Shown piece by piece: positions 54,580 to 64,000 of a DNA stretch of 64,000 nucleotides. The notes under the pieces were generated by a model. The model was not told the DNA's origin. It saw only the letters and a list, made by a program, of their open reading frames with translations, and did not search any database. How positions within the stretch are numbered: the first letter of the stretch is position 1; every line of letters starts with the position of its first letter. This DNA comes from Pteria penguin (lineage: Eukaryota; Mollusca; Bivalvia; Pterioida; Pteriidae): assembly GCA_035048485.1 (NCBI GenBank), contig CM068590.1, forward strand, positions 17,968,774-18,032,773, written 5' to 3'. The translations under genes were made by a program, and so were the position numbers.

Positions 54580-55010
54580 CACCCCTCCCCTAAAAAAAAT
54601 TAGTAAAATAAAATATTTTTTCTAAAACTCCCCCCCCCCTCCCAATCCCCACAATAAAACTCAACACCCTACCCCCATACGCTAACTCCCAATACAACCC
54701 CTCCTCCAAAGAGCAATAACAACGACAAAGATACCCCCCCAAACAAACCCCCCCTCAAAAACAAAAACAAACAAAAACAAAACTAAAACCAAGATAACCT
54801 TCCATCCCCCTCCAAAACATTCCCACAATACACCCCCAAAATACCCTCAAAACAAAAACAAACAAACAAAAACAAAACTAAAACCAAAATAACCCCCCCC
54901 CCCCCAAAAAAAAAAATCCCCACTTTAACTACCACCCCCCCCCCCCAACAAACAAACAATCTATCCCCAAAGAACAACAAACAAACAAATAAAAAAAAAA
55001 ATCCCCACTT
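54580..55010. repeat. A/C-rich low-complexity tract
   Basis: A 430 bp strand-asymmetric region of AAAAC and poly-C runs with almost no G on the plus strand. Internal similarity (two ACAAACAAAAACAAAACTAA blocks near 54765 and 54858) indicates a local duplication. The minus frame at 54783-55049 is its translation. Confidence 0.9.
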
Positions 55011-55107
55011 ATGTATGGACAATGGTTCATAGGAAATATCACAGTGCATATTGAGACTTTCGTTTCGCCTTGCTGAAGGCTCACTCCATAGTCCTATATA
55101 ACTGCTA

Positions 55108-55281
55108 ACTGGTTGGTTGATTGATTGGTGTTTTACGTCGCTTTCAGCAATTTTTCAGTTATATCGCGACATGGACGCAGGAGGTAACCAACCTCTTAAA
55201 CATAGTGGCGCAACCTGGGAATCGAACCCGGATCGTCGGCACCGCAGGCCAAGTGCTTAACCACTACACCACCCCTGCCCT
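55108..55281 (-). mobile_element. SINE family 2, full length
   Basis: Minus-strand read: head GGTGTAGTGGTTAAGCACTT, B box GGTTCGATTCC, body AACCTCCTGCGTCCATGTCG, tail GCGACGTAAAACACCAATCA. Almost identical to 36546-36718. TSD not clear. Confidence 0.88.
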
Positions 55282-56330
55282 CGATATATATTGAACGAGA
55301 AAAGTAACAGTAAGTACATTCGATGTGTAGGCGTTTAACACGATTTTTTTTTCAATTTTCATCCCACTTATTCGAATCTTAGTAAAATCTTTCTGAATTT
55401 TCGCCAGAATGGAACAATAAGAAACCCAAAACCGTATGGTAATATACGAGATAGTTTTCTCTTATCCTTTCAATACGTAATTGGAACGGCGAGATCCTGT
55501 GAACTGAAGTAAAAAGTAAAACGACACCCTCATGGCATTGATAAGTGAAAAATTGAAAAGAAAGCAGAAAATACAGTCTAAATATACCCTATATATATAT
55601 ACAGACAGACATATAAAGTTCTAATGCTAACATGTGGTATTTACTTTGCGCATTGGTAACTAGCAGATTTCACTTTACGGTCCAAAATATTGACTATTCA
55701 AGTCTCTCGTAGTAATATTAGATTTACCGAATTCTTTTCAATGGCATTCCAGAATGGTGAAGTTCTAAAATCGCTAGATAAAAACCTATCACTGAAAGAT
55801 CTTTAAATCAATATTGACATCGAGCACTACTCTTTCATACGTCAATAGCAACTAGGTAATTATAAAAACTTGACGTAGATATGAAAGAAATATCTACATT
55901 TCACCACAGAAAAGCGCTTTATTCTTGAATAACAATAAATCCTTTAAAATCGATTTCATCCATTCAGGTAATCGAGTTAACTTAGCGGCCATTCATGGAA
56001 TCGCGTGAAATTCCTCGGTTTGTGTACGATCTCTTTCCATTGCGTCATTTACAAAAGGTATATGGAGAGAGTTATCGCCCCTTGATGCCAAAAGACAATA
56101 ACCCTCGTATGTCTCTCGACCCCACGAGTTCAAACTGACGCTTCCGTAACATTGGGTAATCAAAGCTCTTGATAAGATAATTAGAAAGTTTTGACAAACA
56201 TCAATTATTATTCGCTCTGCGGTACATAGAAAAAAAGACGCGCAAACAATGTCACGAGTGACTGAATTACTCTAGGGTACATAGCACAAAATAAGACAAA
56301 ATAACTCAGTGCAGGTGAGATTTGCTCTAA
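55282..56330. other. AT-rich sequence, nothing recognised
   Basis: No repeat family or exon identified. It precedes the TATA-containing candidate promoter at 56334 and may contain its upstream elements. Confidence 0.35.
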
Positions 56331-56333
56331 GCA

Positions 56334-56440
56334 ATATAATTATAAAGGCACGTGCATGCTTACGGAAAAGGCAGTGACTTCGTCTCATTTCTTTGTATGA
56401 GCATTTTTTGCAAGAAGATTTGTGGTAAGTATTACCGTTT
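56334..56440 (+). promoter_or_regulatory. Candidate TATA promoter and first exon with splice donor
   Basis: TATAATTATAAAGGC (56335-56349) is followed about 30 bp later by plausible start-site sequence, then ATGAGCATTTTTTGCAAGAA and GATTTGTG|GTAAGT (donor near 56432). Together these could be a core promoter and a very short first coding exon (MSIFCKKICG...). No downstream exon could be identified, so this is a candidate only. Confidence 0.25.
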
Positions 56441-56924
56441 TATATAGTATGTGTTTTAGTGATGTAAACTTCATAACAAGGCAAGATGTAGTTGGTAAGA
56501 TGGAGGCAATGTTGTACAGTTTATTTGCTGGCTATAATTTTCTGGGGAGTCGTGTTCGATTTCCGCCACTTTGTTTAAGACAAAAAACGGTATGACTGAA
56601 AAAAGGTCAAATATATATTTTTGAAAATCTTGAATTAATGATAAAGAGGATTTATACCTTTGTTGTTTTTTTTTTAATTATTCCAATGACCACAAATCAT
56701 ATTAACTCAATGGCGTGCGTAGTACCTCGGGAACTAACCACTACCATGAGTGGTATAAAGTAGAGTAAACGTCCACTGCCGATAATGTTTTGGTTACCGT
56801 CTATGCTCGGCATTGACATGCTACAAGTTGAAGATTCTCGACTTCCAGTGTCGGATCCCACTTCAGTAATCATGGAGATTCGCTTAAGTTATCGATTTCT
56901 TATTTATATGATATTATTTTGAAT

Positions 56925-56971
<47 letters not shown>

Positions 56972-58333
56972 ATATAAATGCATAAATGACGTGTCGTATT
57001 CGTTAATCGGAATCTAGGTTACGAACGCGCATTATACAAAATAGTCTGAAATTTTAAGGCATATAGTTAAGCATTATTTATAGTTCAAAACGATCAAATT
57101 AAACTCGAATAAGGACCGCCATCCCCACGGACTAGGAAAAGCGTCACATTTATGACCAAGGGCAAAGCTGGTATCGCGGTCATTTCAATTCAATTCTTTA
57201 TTCTTGGTATCTTTCGATACATCAGTTACATGCAGTGAAACATACATATACATATATACTATATCTACAATGTCAATAGCATGTGGAGAGTGAGCAAATG
57301 CTTAAGTGACATAAATTACTTGTATGCATTTATGAAGATGATTTGCCAATAGCGCTGGGGACCTGGGTTCGATTCTTGGATTATGCCGCTATCATTTTCT
57401 TTAGGTTAGTCGGAGAAAATATATCTGTGCGTTTCCTTATCTTAATACATTTCTATGCTTGCGATGTGTCTGAGTGTTGAAGGAGAAAAGAGAAGTTACG
57501 ATATCATATACGAATGTTTTTTTACTCAGTGTAATTTATTCTCATTTATTAAGGGAGTGGGTGTCCGATTGCAAGTTCGTGGTTTCGAAAATAAATTAAA
57601 GCCAACAGTTAAACCAGGCAACCATGTACTTATGACAGCTAATTCCAATATGTACTTTAGTTCTACCAAATATACCTTCGGTATCAACAAAGTAGTTAAG
57701 TAAATTTATCCAATTTCCTTTAAAAATCAGTACCTATTATGCCTTTAAATAGATTTCTTCACATGTCTCCAGTGTATTAATCAATTCAAAATAAAAATTA
57801 CTTTAAACTGCATGGTCAAGTGTACTTTAAGTTATTTTCAATTTTCACTTTTAAATGAAATGAACTGAAGGAGTTTAAATTTCTGATATATTTATCACAT
57901 TCCTTTCATCGTAGGAACGCCACATGGACGTAATTCTGAACAAAAATTCGAATTAATCAAATGAATTTCAAAAAAAAAACAAACAGATGCAATTTTATTT
58001 TGATTGTTATTAAGAGATTGACATTTATTATTCATTATAGTGCGACTAAAGCATTAATGATGTATATATCTTTTATTCAAATTACAGTACATATGGTTTT
58101 ATATTATGAAAAACAAACATTGGGGAAAAGCCAGCGTAAAGAGGAAGAATGAAGGGGAATACCTTGGTATTTTAGCTGAGATATTTTTCTTGGTTGGTAC
58201 AACATTATTGTGAGCTGTTTTCCGTTTTCTTCTTTTGATACATGGATTACTTATACCATTCAGTAAAATGAAAACGAGATATAATCAAATCACTGAGTTT
58301 ACCGATATTGCTAGTTTGACCTGTTAGTAGCCT
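56440..58333. other. Non-coding stretch with GA microsatellite and LINE/SINE fragments
   Basis: (GA)n lies at 56931-56968. A reversed LINE-3'-end-like TTTCAATTCAATTCTTTATT is at 57182-57201 and a SINE-2 B-box fragment (CTGGGTTCGATTCTTGGATT) at 57362-57381. The frame at 57455-57703 has no recognised domain. Confidence 0.4.
56931..56968. repeat. (GA)n microsatellite
   Basis: About 19 GA units; a GAGA-type sequence could be bound by GAF-like factors, but no gene is close. Confidence 0.95.
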
Positions 58334-58588
58334 GGGGCCAGTTGTTCGAAACTTTAACCACTGGTAGTTAAGCTAACCAGTGGTTAAAGTTTGTGAGACA
58401 ATTATTTTTATTTATCAGATTTTGGTATAAAAATTAAAAATACGTTACAAATCATTTTTCTTTTTTCATATACTACAAATCAGTACACAGACTATGACTT
58501 AAATTCTTTTCATCTCAAAGATAGAGCCAGATAAAGTTTAACCATTGGTTACCTTAACCAGTGGTTAAAGTTTCGAACAATTGGCCCC
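58334..58588. mobile_element. 255 bp MITE with GGGGCCAGTTGTTCGAAA ends
   Basis: TIRs of about 57 bp: left GGGGCCAGTTGTTCGAAACT and TTAACCACTGGT, right the complement (ACCAGTGGTTAAAGTTTCGA and ACAATTGGCCCC). Inside each arm the CTTTAACCACTGG motif is itself present in inverted form. AT-rich centre, no coding content. Confidence 0.85.
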
Positions 58589-58589
58589 T

Positions 58590-58740
58590 GTTCGTCTTTC
58601 TGTCATAAGGTTTGGGTTCGAACTCCCGCCGGCTCGTTGACACCCTGTCTTTCGAACGGAGGTCCTTCGCCTCTTGTGGTAGGTCCGTTGACATGTGTCG
58701 ACATTCCAGTACAACACAATAGGGTGATACCGTTATCATA
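58590..58740 (+). mobile_element. Decayed V-SINE fragment
   Basis: Plus-strand GGTTTGGGTTCGAACTCCCG (B box), CCCTGTCTTTCGAACGGAGG and TAGGTCCGTTG resemble the V-SINE body with gaps. No tail or TSD. Confidence 0.4.
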
Positions 58741-59924
58741 CAAGGGGCATAATCTTTTCATGACTTTGAAAAATGTCTACATGTCGTCTTATTACAAGAA
58801 CAAGTCGATTTAACATGCAATAATTGAACATACTGTTCTGACAAGTCGAATAAACCATAATATTTTGCGAAAAAAAATTAGATCAATTCCTAATAAGTAG
58901 GGTGGATAAAATGCCAATACATTGTTATAAAAGAAGCAACAAAAACAACGACAACAGCAAATAAACCTCTACCCCCCAAAAAGAAAAAAACAACAACAAC
59001 AAAACCACCCCTAAACACCACATCTACAACTGCAACAATCTAATCAACAATAACAATATGTAATATTTTCCCTCTAACTTCTAAGACATGGATGCAATAA
59101 TAGTGCTAAAATACTTATAGTGGTTGTCGGTAAATATTTCGGTAATTATAAATAGATAAGGCGATTTCTTATGCGGATTTGTCGTAATATAGTAACAGAA
59201 ACAAAGACGGGATTTGGAGATTACGTAACATGAAAGTGAACAAGCGCCATAGGAAGGGTTCTAAAGATTAGAATAACTTTACGGTATAAACAGCATAGGT
59301 GTAGGATAAAAGGCAGCACTGTTGTCGGTAATCTACACGAAAAAAACAAGGGGGAGTGTTTCTTTGGCACGTAAAACGGACAAATAATGGTGTCGATGGC
59401 CAACTGAACTGAGGCGATGTGCTGTTATCTCCGCTGTAGGTAATATCAAGTCAGTATTACAAGTATATATATAACAATTTATTGTAAATGGATTATCAAA
59501 ATGCAAAAAAGAACCCCCCCCCCCAAAAAAAAGAAACCAACAAACACAAACCCAAAAAAAAAACAAAAAAAACAAAAAAAAAAAAAAAAAAACCAAAAAA
59601 AAAAAAAAAAAAACTAAAAAAAATACCAAAAAAACCCCCACCCCTACAAACAAACAAAATCTGTATAAGAATGTCGCATCAGTAGAGGCAAGTGGGAAAT
59701 TTTGCCAGATACCTGTCGAATATCAGTGGTATACCCCGAGTGTTCTAGTTCCCTCTGCCATTCAGTACCGGTGGCCACCATATGGGTAAGTTAACGGTTG
59801 TATGGTATTACACACATATGCGCGAACCTATAAGACAATTACTTGACTTTTGAACGAGGTTCGTCGCCATGAAAACCGGGCTCATTGACGCAACATGTTT
59901 TTCTTTCGTTCTTGTTTTACACGG
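58741..59924. other. AT-rich sequence with an A-rich tract
   Basis: 59510-59660 is almost pure A with C blocks. Otherwise nothing recognised. A GTAAGT follows CCACCATATGG at 59785 but no coding context supports an exon. Confidence 0.4.
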
Positions 59925-60147
59925 CACGAGGATTGTTGCAGTTATATGGCACCTGCCCGATGCAGTGCACAGAATTTTAGACTTTTATAACGGAACTACC
60001 CGTTGCAGGGAAGTATCAGTATCGTTTATCGTGACGAGGGGCATCGGTTTTACGGTCTTATCTGAAAGACAGGACACCGGCGAGACTCGAACCCAAAACT
60101 TCTCTGTCACGAGCTAAGCACCCAACCTATTGAGCTACGTTGGCTCT
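59925..60147 (-). mobile_element. Older V-SINE copy
   Basis: Minus-strand order: TATATGGCACCTGCCCGATG, GTGACGAGGGGCATCGGTTT, GTCTTATCTGAAAGACAGGA, CACCGGCGAGACTCGAACCC, then a tRNA-like AACCTATTGAGCTACGTTGG head. Tail lost. Confidence 0.65.
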
Positions 60148-61560
60148 ACATGGGTCACTTGTGTATTAAATGGATTCGACAATATGCATGTTGGCTTGCG
60201 GACATGAAATGGGATCTCATACACCTATCCACTTTTCTGCATAGAAAGCGATTTATAACCGACTTTCAATTATATTAACGTCGTCATAATGTCAAATGTC
60301 CGACTTGTCTAATCTTGCGTGACGTCATCATAGTCGTATATTGGGTTATGCCCAAAGTGCTTGACAGTCGACGAAAGAGGATTGGTGTAATTCTCAAAGT
60401 CGGATGGGTCACATGACCAAATTTACGCCATATTTGTTGGGCTCCGCTTTCCACGAGGAATCCGATGTTTTGAAACACCATTTTTGCAAACTGCGGTCAC
60501 GAAGAAGAAAAGGAGGTCAAACGTCGTAAGATTCCTCAATGAATTCCAGAAGTTTTATGACTCATATAGCTCTTTTGCTCATGAAATAATTCAAGTTGCA
60601 TTACATTCTATGATAAACACCGAGTTTATCCCCCTGATCTTCATCGGAATGTTTCATGGTTATTTAGAACAGTGTTATGTCACGCCGACTTCGAAAATAA
60701 GCATGCAAGACGGGTTCATCTGTATGTAACGGAATTCGTCGAGAGGCTGACCAATAAAATGATGCCTACATTTTACTGGACTTTATTTTCAATATGTAAA
60801 TACAGGTGGTGGACATGTAACAGTAAGGTCTTCCTGGATTTGTATATGATACAAGGGTTATATGATGTCAGAAAGAATCTGCAACAAGTGATATAAGTCC
60901 AAGATATAGACTAAGTATAGTGATTTTAAAAGCAGTTTGCTTGCGGTATTAACAACGAACTGATCGGGTTCGATTCCCGGATTGCGCCACTATGGTTGAG
61001 AAGATAGCCGTCTACTGATTCAAACAACGCGATATCACAAAAATAAAATCTCTAAAGCGAGGAAAACCAAACTGTGTTAAGTAATGATATGATTCTATCG
61101 ACATGTCGGTCGGTGCATGTCAGACAATTGCGTCGAAATTAATGTCGTCATAGGGGAGCATGTACAAGTTTTGACCTACAGGAAAATTTCATTGCCATGT
61201 CATAAGTTTGTCTTCATAACAAGTAAAAAATCTTCCTCGACAAAGAAGAAGGTACGTCAACATATAGAAAGGGTTCCTTTGATATTCAACACTACATTGT
61301 TGACGTGTAAAATTGAACTTCAATTATGAAAGAGCAGTAATTACAGTACAGTGACAGTTCTTTTCACCATGTGACCCGACGACCGAATAGCGTGTGTAGT
61401 AAATGAAATTCAAACACCTTTTGTTAATCTTTATGTAAACAAAAGTGCTTGAATTCTATTGTTGCATGTCGTATTACATATTAAATTAATTCTACAAGAC
61501 TTTACTCGTAGTATTAGATGCAAGTATCTATCGATAGAATCGCTCTGAGGGTAAAGGGTG
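60148..61560. other. Unassigned sequence with a SINE-2 remnant
   Basis: 60935-61070 is a decayed plus-strand SINE-2 (GATCGGGTTCGATTCCCGGA, TTGCGCCACTATG). 60310-60490 is CG-containing with a TGACGTCATCA and GGGTCACATGACC and could be regulatory. Overlapping frames at 60284-60896 have no recognised domain. Confidence 0.4.
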
Positions 61561-61562
61561 AC

Positions 61563-61735
61563 TGAGTCTGGTGTAGTGGTCAAGCTCTTGGCTTGCGACA
61601 CAGGCGATCCGGGTTCGATTCTGGGAATGCGCTACTATGTTGGAGAGGTTAGCTACCTCCTGCTTCCATGTCGCTATATAACTGAAAATTGTTTATGCGA
61701 CTTAAAATACCAATCAACAAATCAAGAATTGATTT
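61563..61735 (+). mobile_element. SINE family 2
   Basis: Plus-strand copy with A box TGGTGTAGTGG, B box GGTTCGATTC, AGCTACCTCCTGCTTCCATG, TATATAACTGAAAATTG and GCGACTTAAAATACCAATCA tail followed by a short AACAAATCA. Confidence 0.82.
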
Positions 61736-63500
61736 AACAATTTCTGGGGCTTTTACATTACAAAACCATCTATCTCCTAATTCTGAAAGCGGGGAAGGTC
61801 GACTGTCCGCTTTTATTAGTCCCGTTGTTTCCGAAATAATTTTCTCCAAGTGATCGGTTTAGTAAATTTTCGTCCAAATGGCCTTGAAATTGGGGAAACA
61901 TTTCGTATTTACGTACTAGTAATATTTGTTCGTTTTTCGGTGGTTAACCCCGAAGTTGGCATAATGTCTTATCCAATTTATCGAGGCAAGTGTACTTTGT
62001 ATTAAACTTTCAATGTAGTCTAAATTACTGGCACGAAAATAAGAGAGAAAAGGAGACAATAAAACGCTTCTTACATACATTAAGCTATGACGTCGAGGAC
62101 GGTAATTGATGAGTGATGATTATCAATCAATTTACATTCCCTGCCAGCTTTTGGTCAGGGTACAATTTCACGCTCTATCTGGCGGTAATTGGACAAGTGA
62201 AGTTTGGTGGTGTTTGTTTCCTTTTGTGGGTAACATAAGACATGGGTCTGATGTGTTTGGATTTGTTTGTTTTTACGAAGGTAATTGACTGGACTTTACC
62301 GGACACCCAACGTGACAAATTTTGCGGTATAAACAGTTCTGACGATAAACGTAGGTAGGACTTCCGGTGGAAAGTTGACTAAATCACGAGTCGTGATCGG
62401 TTGTTCCGGAGATACCAATTGTTTGATAAATTTTCCGTTGTTCGTTTTTCGTTTTTGCTGATCTCTTCATGTAGGACAAAAATGAGCAGAATCTTCCATT
62501 TTCCCGGAATGAAAAAAAGCACTTGAATTGCATTGTGCAAAGGATTTGCATGCTCCACGCTATGAAATACAATAATTTACAAAATGCTTTAACTAACACA
62601 TGAAAACGTATATTAGATAGTTTAATCGTAGTTCGAACGTCAAGTTACGGGCCCCTAACCATGGGACGTAACCCGGGAAGGTCAAGGACACGTTAGCCTA
62701 TTCCCATTCGACCAAACAGTGCTTGAAAAGACCTTTTCATACATATTGCAAATATCAAAACAACAAGAGCTCCACAGCTACATGTATTAGATCAAACTTT
62801 CACAACAAATGTATTCGTACCAACACTTTTGAATTAATTAATTAATGAATATGAAATTGAGGGCCAATCCAAACGCACTGTGGTCAAACTACTTGACCTC
62901 ATAGATGACCGGAACTGCATACCCACCTGTACGGATTCAATGGAAGGTATTACATCCTGTGTATAGAGTGACTGCATTGATATACATGCTCTGAATACAA
63001 AGAGAATGTGGACCTTGTATGAAGCCAACTTCCCGTTCTATGAAATAGAATTCGGTCGAGTATATAGTTCTCCAAACAACACATTTTAGTCATTGATGTG
63101 ACCGCAAGGTTATACTGGTCGTAGATTGTTGTTTATTTGATAACGATAATCAATATTAATTGTTTACATATATGGTTGCGTTAAGTAAGAACGTAAATTC
63201 CTGCAAGGAAAAACCGATTATTAATGGGTAGGCTAGTAGTGTATTCCTCCGCAGTTTTTTGTTGCGTTAATCGATGAATTTCGTAGTCTGAAATTCGATT
63301 GTAATAATTATGATAGCTAGATTAATATGAAAGTAGAGTTATTCGTTATATTATTCAATATTAACCTTTAGCCATCCCGCTTACTGGTATTATATAGTAC
63401 AAAAATAGTTATTCTTTGGAAGTATTGCTTTCAAGAACGTCATGACCACCCGGCTATAAATTCAAATTCTAGGATTGGTATTGTCGTTAATGGGTGTTTT
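61736..63500. other. Unassigned sequence
   Basis: Short frames at 61649-61849, 62106-62288, 62384-62599 and 62834-63028 show no recognisable domain or convincing splice sites. No repeat family identified. Confidence 0.35.
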
Positions 63501-63555
63501 TTTTTTTTAAATTTTATATCATAAGGAAAAATTCATTTTCAAATAAACCATATAA

Positions 63556-63642
63556 ATGAATTATGAATAAATAAATGAATGAATAGATAAATGAATAAAT
63601 AAATAAATGAATAAGTAAATGAATGAATAATAAATAAACAAA

Positions 63643-63673
<31 letters not shown>

Positions 63674-63710
63674 ACAAAAAACAAACAAACAAATAAATAG
63701 ATAAATAATT
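63556..63710. repeat. AAAT/GAAT tetranucleotide tract
   Basis: Imperfect AAAT, AATG and AAAC units over 155 bp. The Tyr/Phe/Leu-rich minus frame at 63514-63879 is largely its translation. Confidence 0.9.
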
Positions 63711-64000
63711 CCTGATCAGGTTGTTTGATATACTTTGTCATGACACATGTTGTTAATTGAAGAGGAGTTCCTAATGAACTCATTGTATACGCATAACGTA
63801 TTACGGTGCTTAGGGGATGGGTGGGTGTCATGCGTCTAGTAAGGTGTTTTACAGACATGCAAAAGACCCCCACAACCATATGATTAACACATGCACGTGT
63901 ACATTAGTGCAGATGATGTTATCGCTTGCTTCAGGCTTGTTGCTTTTTATTTATTTGACAAAATATCAATGATGTAACAATGTCTACCGTGCAAGTTTTC
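63711..64000. other. Right edge of the window, nothing recognised
   Basis: 290 bp of ordinary AT-rich sequence without an identified feature. Confidence 0.4.

Larger units (their letters stand above)
50146..54580. other. Gene-poor stretch
   Basis: Holds a GGATCCAG-type MITE (50928-51098) and an AAAT/AGAT microsatellite (52067-52187). The area 50530-50680 is less AT-rich, but no splice-supported coding exon emerges. A GGGTTTGAATCTCTTTGCAT piece at 53960 is tRNA-box-like only. I see no gene. Confidence 0.4.

Noticed and set aside
60284..60896. Three overlapping short frames near a CG-containing segment
   Set aside because: Looked for a THAP-type or transposase motif; required Cys/His spacing is not present.
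62106..62288. 60-codon frame ending near GTAATTG
   Set aside because: Donor-like sequence is weak, no acceptor or domain seen.
63514..63879. 121-codon minus-strand frame rich in Tyr/Phe/Leu
   Set aside because: Mostly translation of the AAAT tetranucleotide tract.

Overview
The window is AT-rich eukaryotic (animal) DNA. Genes are sparse and split by introns, and most of the sequence is transposon debris. Three tRNA-derived SINE families (one with the conserved V-SINE central domain), many foldback MITEs and the gene content point to a mollusc, most likely a bivalve. That placement is inferred from repeat style, not from a database search.

Four protein-coding loci are supported. At the left end a probable first coding exon of an axonemal dynein heavy chain (DNAH10-like, minus, 404-620) lies head to head with a complete two-exon ASPHD-type 2-oxoglutarate oxygenase gene (plus, 1179-1878 and 4162-4385, 307 aa). 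The 558 bp between their start codons is a natural bidirectional promoter candidate. A complete two-exon ADF/cofilin gene lies on the minus strand (exon 1 16238-16536, exon 2 11673-11829, 151 aa). Its 4.4 kb intron is packed with SINEs and foldback elements. A complete RING/B-box/coiled-coil/beta-propeller TRIM-type protein (650 aa) is encoded in one exon on the minus strand (25856-27808), with a clear splice acceptor just upstream of its ATG. From about 28 kb to the right end I found no gene I can defend, only a TATA-plus-splice-donor candidate near 56.34-56.44 kb.

The repeat landscape carries most of the structure. (i) V-SINE copies, four with recognisable target-site duplications (TSDs). 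(ii) A second SINE family with a precise insertion at 36546-36718 and a SINE-derived tandem array at 45500-45965. (iii) A third tRNA-like family present twice as a tandem dimer. (iv) A truncated LINE (22245-22812, minus) with a 13 bp TSD and a readable C-terminal zinc-finger segment, nested in a large inverted-repeat composite (21925-23870). (v) Elements with GCCCGTC ends enclosing ~160 bp tandem units (18320-19432) or other cores. (vi) At least ten palindromic MITE families, several carrying the CRE octamer TGACGTCA. (vii) Minisatellites (35, 53 and 23 bp units), microsatellites and long poly-G/poly-C tracts.

No operon, CRISPR array, rRNA or convincing functional tRNA gene was seen. The genes do not form a common pathway (cilia, prolyl/asparaginyl-type hydroxylation, actin turnover, ubiquitin signalling). 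The interest lies in the head-to-head pair and in the dated, nested transposon record.
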